DNA of 9,909 bases from Lentisphaeria bacterium (GTDB taxonomy: Bacteria; Verrucomicrobiota; Lentisphaeria; Victivallales; UBA1829): the NCBI GenBank assembly GCA_003526375.1, contig DPDG01000009.1, positions 2,608 to 12,516 of the forward strand, in the 5' to 3' direction. A model generated the notes under the pieces. It made no database searches. It was not told the origin of the DNA and saw only the letters and a program-made list of their open reading frames with translations. Position 1 is the stretch's first letter. Each line of letters begins with the position of its first letter. Of the stretch, positions 6,699 to 9,909 are shown piece by piece. Position numbers and translations under genes: made by a program.

Positions 6699-6711
6699 AA
6701 GCATGGAGTTA

Positions 6712-6760
6712 AGGGCATGGGCAAGTTTTTTGCAAAAAGTCTGTCCATGCCCTCTTTTTT
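6712..6760 (+). terminator. Rho-independent terminator of ilvD
   Basis: AGGGCATGGGCA (6712-6723) pairs with TGTCCATGCCCT (6742-6753), with one G-T pair. A six-T run at 6755-6760 follows. It lies 13 bases after the ilvD stop codon. Confidence 0.88.
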
Positions 6761-6788
6761 CAGAAACCTTCCGTATCCTGCGGTAAAA

Positions 6789-6794
6789 TATAAT
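6789..6794 (+). promoter_or_regulatory. -10 box (TATAAT) upstream of the RluA-family gene
   Basis: A perfect TATAAT at 6789-6794 would start transcription near 6801. That leaves a leader of about 23 bases with a weak AGGA ribosome binding site. No recognisable -35 element lies 16-18 bases upstream. The preceding ilvD terminator implies that a new promoter is needed here. Confidence 0.5.
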
Positions 6795-6823
6795 TCCCTT
6801 TCGTTTTCATTCAGGATTCTCCC

Positions 6824-7783
6824 ATGTCTTTTGAGGAACAACGCATTGTAGAAAGTGTTATCGGTCCCGAAGCCGGCGGACTCAGGCTCGACCAGTTTCT
6901 CCGGACACGCTTCACCTACCGTTCACGCAATGAGTGGCAGGAGGCGATCCGGCGCGGAGAACTCAAGATCAACGGCCGTGAAATCCGCGCGTCGAAAATT
7001 CTGCGAACCGGCGACAAACTCTCTTTCAATCCGGGAAAAATCAAGGAACCGGAAGTCAATGCGGACTGGTCTTTGATTCATGAATCGGAACGGTATCTGG
7101 TCATCAACAAACCGGGACAGCTCCCGGCACACCCTTCCGGGCGTTTCTTCAAACATACATTATGGTATCTCCTCCGTGAAAAATACGGGGAACTTCATAT
7201 CGTAAACCGCCTCGACCGCGAAACGTCCGGCATTACGATCGCCGCAAAAGATGCAGATGCCGCAAAAATTCTTTCCGGGCTGTTCGCAGACCGCAGGACA
7301 GTAAAAAAATACCTTGCATTCGTATTCGGCAAATTCCCGGAAACACTGGTTGCGGACGGCTTTCTTTCCGATGACAGGAAATCCGGGGTTCGTAAAAAAC
7401 GGCGTTTTTCCGGAAAGGAGAGTTACGGTTCCGAACATGTGCGGACGGAATTCCGCCTGCTCGGAACGGACGGGGAACTGAGCGCCGTGGAGGCGATCCC
7501 GAAAACCGGACGCCTGCACCAGATCCGCGCGACTCTCTGTTCACTCGGGTATCCGATGGCGGGCGACAAGCTTTACGGTCCGGACGACACGATTTACCTG
7601 CGCTACATCGAATCGAAAATGACGGAAACGGATACGGCAAGGCTTCTGATCGGGCGTCAGGCGCTCCACGCTTCGGAGCTTTCGTTCGCCTGCCCGTTTG
7701 CAAAAAGTGAAATTATTTTCAAAGCTCCGCTTCCAAATGACTTATCAGGGTTGTATTGTCGCTGTGTTGGTGTTATAATATGA
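6824..7783 (+). CDS. RluA-family RNA pseudouridine synthase
   Basis: This enzyme should convert specific uridines in rRNA (or tRNA) to pseudouridine. An S4-like RNA-binding segment occupies about residues 18-70 (LRLDQFLRTRF onward, with GELKINGREI). The catalytic domain follows: LVINKPGQLPAHPSGR (92-107), the active-site motif HIVNRLDRETSGI (125-137) with Asp131 as nucleophile, PKTGRLHQIR (226-235), GYPMAGDKLYG (242-252) and RQALHASEL (278-286). The 319-residue length suits RluC/RluD-type members. The exact target base cannot be read from the sequence. The start has AGGA 8 bases upstream. The last codons overlap a promoter for the next gene, so the 3' end is doubly constrained. Confidence 0.92.
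   Translation: MSFEEQRIVESVIGPEAGGLRLDQFLRTRFTYRSRNEWQEAIRRGELKINGREIRASKILRTGDKLSFNPGKIKEPEVNADWSLIHESERYLVINKPGQLPAHPSGRFFKHTLWYLLREKYGELHIVNRLDRETSGITIAAKDADAAKILSGLFADRRTVKKYLAFVFGKFPETLVADGFLSDDRKSGVRKKRRFSGKESYGSEHVRTEFRLLGTDGELSAVEAIPKTGRLHQIRATLCSLGYPMAGDKLYGPDDTIYLRYIESKMTETDTARLLIGRQALHASELSFACPFAKSEIIFKAPLPNDLSGLYCRCVGVII
7751..7779 (+). promoter_or_regulatory. Near-consensus promoter inside the RluA gene 3' end, giving a leaderless mRNA
   Basis: TTGTAT (7751-7756), a 17-base spacer and a perfect TATAAT (7774-7779) form a strong sigma-70-like promoter. The -10 box ends only 8 bases before the ATG at 7788, so transcription should begin at or within about 2 bases of the start codon. 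No Shine-Dalgarno sequence exists in the gap. Confidence 0.7.
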
Positions 7784-7787
7784 CATT

Positions 7788-8132
7788 ATGAAAAATTCAG
7801 TCAAAACATTATTCGTATTATTGGCGGCCGCCGGAATGACGGCTGTGTTGTCCTCCTGCGCCTGTAAGGAGATGGAGACGAACATGGCAAATCTCGCGAA
7901 AATCCGTGTCGGCATGGACAAGGAACAGGTATTGAAGATCATGGGACCGCCCGTTGCAGGTGAGACTTACTGCAGCGACAAGGTTTTTTATTATTACACC
8001 AATCAGAGGTGGATGGACGGTCTCGTCACACGCGACGAATGTACTCCAATCGCCTTTGACGACTACGGCAAGGTCATCGGCTGGGGACCTGCCTTCAATA
8101 CCGGGGTCTATGATACCAGCAGAATCAGATAA
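7788..8132 (+). CDS. Small DUF3192/BamE-like lipoprotein
   Basis: This 114-residue protein has a basic N-terminus, a hydrophobic core (8-20) and the lipobox LSSC with Cys24, so it should be a membrane lipoprotein. The mature part reads 'l..irvGMdkeqVlkiMGpP' (36-55), the start typical of SmpA/BamE-fold domains. DECTPIAFDDYGKVIGWG (83-100) resembles the C-terminal motif of DUF3192 proteins. BamE-like domains often assist outer-membrane protein assembly, but many relatives have no known role, and the partner here is unknown. The start at 7788 is preferred because it includes the complete signal sequence, although it lacks a ribosome binding site and fits a leaderless transcript. It is followed after 36 bp by a membrane-anchored protein gene, with no terminator between them. 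Confidence 0.82.
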   Translation: MKNSVKTLFVLLAAAGMTAVLSSCACKEMETNMANLAKIRVGMDKEQVLKIMGPPVAGETYCSDKVFYYYTNQRWMDGLVTRDECTPIAFDDYGKVIGWGPAFNTGVYDTSRIR

Positions 8133-8168
8133 CAGGCACCATTAAAATAAAAAAACAGCAGGCTTGTC

Positions 8169-8993
8169 ATGAAAAAAATTTATATTTCTTTTCTGATCGT
8201 CTTTGTCGTTCTCGCCGCAATCTTCACCATTTTCAAAAACATGACTTCCGGTGTCATCAACACCGCTCTGATCGCCGTCGGGGAAGGCAGTAACATTCAG
8301 GTGGATCAGGGAGCGGCGGAGGCGGAAAAGAAAAAAAAGAAGAAAACGCCGACAAAAGTGGTCGGTGCAGGCGGCATGGCAGCCGCTGCCCAACTGCGGG
8401 TTTCCAAAGAGAAAACGGTTGCGCCTCCCGTAACGAAACTTGTGAAAAACGCCGAAAAGCAGAAATTCAAAAAGAATATGTTCGTGCTGGACTGGGCGAT
8501 CCTCGGGCCGTTCGAGCTCGGCAAGACCATGGAGGACTTCACTCCCGCAAATGCGATCAAATATGAGTGCATGAAAAATGAGGATACACTTACAGTGTCC
8601 GCCCCCGTTCCCGAAGGGACTTCATGGCAGACGGCAACGGGTCTGGTGCTGGACGGCAAGATCACCGTCAATGATCTTTATAAGAAACTGAAAGGCAAAG
8701 CCGCGTTCTATGCGCTTGCCGAAGTGGAAGTCGATCAGGATTATCCCGATGCGCTTCTCTGGATCGGCGGCAGAGACGATGTCAAGATCTGGTTTGACGG
8801 CAAAGAGGTCTTTGTGTCCGATCCCAAGACGCCGCGCCGCGCGGATGCCGTACAGGTCAAAGTGAATCTGACAAAAGGGAAACATACGGTTCTCGTGAAA
8901 TGCGCTTACACTTCATGGCAGTGTTTCTTCTATATCCGATTCACCGATTCCGAAAAGACTCCTCTGATTCCGGTCCAGACGTCCCGGAAGTAA
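8169..8993 (+). CDS. Membrane-anchored beta-sandwich protein of unknown function
   Basis: I do not recognise a named family. The 274-residue protein begins MKKIYISFLIVF with a single hydrophobic segment (about 5-23), likely a membrane anchor with the rest exported. Next is a low-complexity linker with six lysines in a row (54-59) followed by an alanine/glycine-rich part. From about residue 104 to 260 the pattern (LDWAILGPFE, 'YALAEVEVD', IGGRDDVKIWFDGKEV at 199-214, 'LTKGKHTVLVKC', 'FFYIRF') is that of jelly-roll modules found beside glycoside hydrolases in PVC-type bacteria. There is no visible catalytic motif, so ligand or carbohydrate binding is a guess. AGCAGG lies 8 bases before the ATG. 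It probably shares the transcript of the upstream lipoprotein gene. It converges with the frameshifted gene to its right, 23 bases away. Confidence 0.7.
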   Translation: MKKIYISFLIVFVVLAAIFTIFKNMTSGVINTALIAVGEGSNIQVDQGAAEAEKKKKKKTPTKVVGAGGMAAAAQLRVSKEKTVAPPVTKLVKNAEKQKFKKNMFVLDWAILGPFELGKTMEDFTPANAIKYECMKNEDTLTVSAPVPEGTSWQTATGLVLDGKITVNDLYKKLKGKAAFYALAEVEVDQDYPDALLWIGGRDDVKIWFDGKEVFVSDPKTPRRADAVQVKVNLTKGKHTVLVKCAYTSWQCFFYIRFTDSEKTPLIPVQTSRK

Positions 8994-9005
8994 GATTCTG
9001 CAAAT

Positions 9006-9032
9006 ACCGGAGGCATTCATTTCTGCTCCGGT
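9006..9032. repeat. Inverted repeat at the convergent gene ends
   Basis: ACCGGAG (9006-9012) pairs with CTCCGGT (9026-9032) and overlaps the 3' end of the minus-strand gene. It sits where a terminator would be expected, but neither strand has a T-run straight after the stem. It is at best a weak terminator. Confidence 0.3.
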
Positions 9033-9909
9033 GCAGCCGCTTTTTTCTTCCATTGATCCGGGGGAATGGTAAAGAAGTCGGTAGTCATGCTCCATTCATA
9101 ACTGTTTCCGCTTTTCAAGGTCGCCGTTCTGACAGGGACATAGTAAAGCTTCCGGTCGCTTCCGCGGTTCCAGAGAATCCATTCGTCTTTCCCTGTAATT
9201 GGTTTTTCCGCAGTTACCCGGGAAACAAATCCGATTTTTTCTTTCGGTGCGTAAAACGCGGCAAACAGGGGAAGCGGTTCCGGTACCAGCCTGTTCCGGT
9301 TCGAAGCGTCGAATTTCCCCTCTTTGCTCCCTCCGTTCCGGTCATGGAGCAGGTATTCGGTAAAAATTGCCTCCCAGGGATGCATGAAATGATACATGAT
9401 GCCGATTCTGGAATTCTTCTCCACATGAATTCTTGCCGTCTCACGAAGCCGGGAATTCTCCAGATGGACCTCATACTCCAGACGCACCTGGTGAAGCAAA
9501 GCACTTTTTTTCATGGTAAAGCTTTTTCCTTTTGCAGGCATTGCCCGGCTGCCACTCCCTGCCGTCAAGCAGGAAACTGACTTTCACCTCTTTTTCACCG
9601 ATTTTGTTTTCAAGGTGCCCGGTTCCGACCCAGCCGAGACCGGAAAATGCAATGACCGTCCCGTAGAACCCCTTTCCTTTCCGGCAAACCTGCGTGCCCT
9701 CATACCAGATTCCGTTCAGATTCCAGAACAGATGTTTTGCCAGTTCAAGTTTTACCGCTCCGCAGGTAACTTGCACCGTTGACGGCAGAGGAGGCGGAGA
9801 AACCTTTTCCTTTGCACTGCCGGGAGGCAGGCGGCGGAAAATACGAGTTTCACCGACTCCGGCAGGAAATGTGAACGTTTCAGTGTGGGTCTTCACGGGA
9901 ATTTGTGGG
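9017..9909 (-). pseudogene. Frameshifted, 5'-partial gene of unrecognised family
   Basis: Two minus-strand frames make one protein-like sequence. The upstream frame is open from the window edge to a stop near 9471. It contains KGFYGTVIAFSGLGWVGTGH and KVSFLLDGREWQPGNA. The downstream frame carries the continuation (SFTMKKSALLHQVRLEYEVH through KKKAAAPEQK) to a TGA at 9017-9019. The downstream frame begins one base later, so one extra base is present. Removing one A from the five-A run near 9522-9526 joins them seamlessly. The composition (alternating beta strands, tryptophan and glycine turns, 'MYHFMHPWEAIFTEYLL') suggests an exported beta-sandwich protein. The first ATG/GTG candidates are not convincing because the frame is open past 9909, so the true start lies outside. 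It is either a decayed gene or a homopolymer sequencing error. Confidence 0.6.

Noticed and set aside
5493..6704. Minus-strand open frame of 403 residues
   Set aside because: It is antisense to ilvD, Asp/Gly/Phe-rich and without a family signature, so it is a shadow of the IlvD codons.
7862..7890. Internal AAGGAG and ATG within the lipoprotein gene as an alternative start
   Set aside because: Starting at Met29 or Met33 would remove the signal sequence and lipobox, which are well formed and best explained by the 7788 start.
8900..9580. Plus-strand open frame of 226 residues
   Set aside because: It overlaps the end of the beta-sandwich gene and runs antisense to the better-supported minus-strand gene. 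Its composition is Phe/Arg/Pro-rich.
1..9909. SRP RNA gene near ffh, CRISPR array, or complete insertion sequence
   Set aside because: I looked for the SRP RNA tetraloop domain, regularly spaced direct repeats and paired terminal inverted repeats with a transposase. None could be identified by eye.

Overview
The window looks like a chromosomal segment from a Gram-negative bacterium. LpxB implies lipid A, and there are several exported proteins and lipobox lipoproteins. AAGGAG-type ribosome binding sites precede several genes, and moderately GC-rich coding sequence alternates with AT-rich spacers. The gene style resembles the PVC superphylum, perhaps Lentisphaerae/Victivallales. That placement is an inference from the protein style, not something proved here.

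Left end (1-870). The first 246 bases hold a short transposase-like C-terminal remnant. About 480 bases without a convincing gene follow, rich in inverted repeats. Then comes a minus-strand tRNA-Val(CAC) with encoded CCA, its own promoter and a rho-independent terminator.

Divergent envelope pair (870-2179). A chagasin-like (I42) cysteine-protease inhibitor lies on the minus strand. A nitroreductase-fold protein with a signal peptide lies on the plus strand. They share a 164-bp AT-rich spacer containing a TTGACA promoter element. A strong bidirectional terminator (2221-2275) separates this block from the next.

Housekeeping block (2277-7783). ffh and lpxB form a two-gene minus-strand unit with a 39-bp gap. 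ilvD lies divergently from ffh and ends at a strong terminator. Next is an RluA-family pseudouridine synthase gene on the plus strand. The ffh/ilvD spacer carries a perfect 8-bp inverted repeat that could be an operator.

Right end (7788-9909). A small DUF3192/BamE-like lipoprotein gene has a near-consensus promoter inside the 3' end of the RluA gene, placed so that the mRNA would be essentially leaderless. A single-pass membrane-anchored beta-sandwich protein follows 36 bp later. Converging on it is a minus-strand gene of unrecognised family that is split by a +1 frameshift in an A-rich stretch and runs off the window edge.

No CRISPR array, complete insertion sequence, phage module or obvious defence system was seen. 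The observations most worth checking are the leaderless promoter, the stem-loop cluster at 509-645, the frameshifted terminal gene, the ffh/ilvD operator candidate and the exported nitroreductase next to a protease inhibitor.
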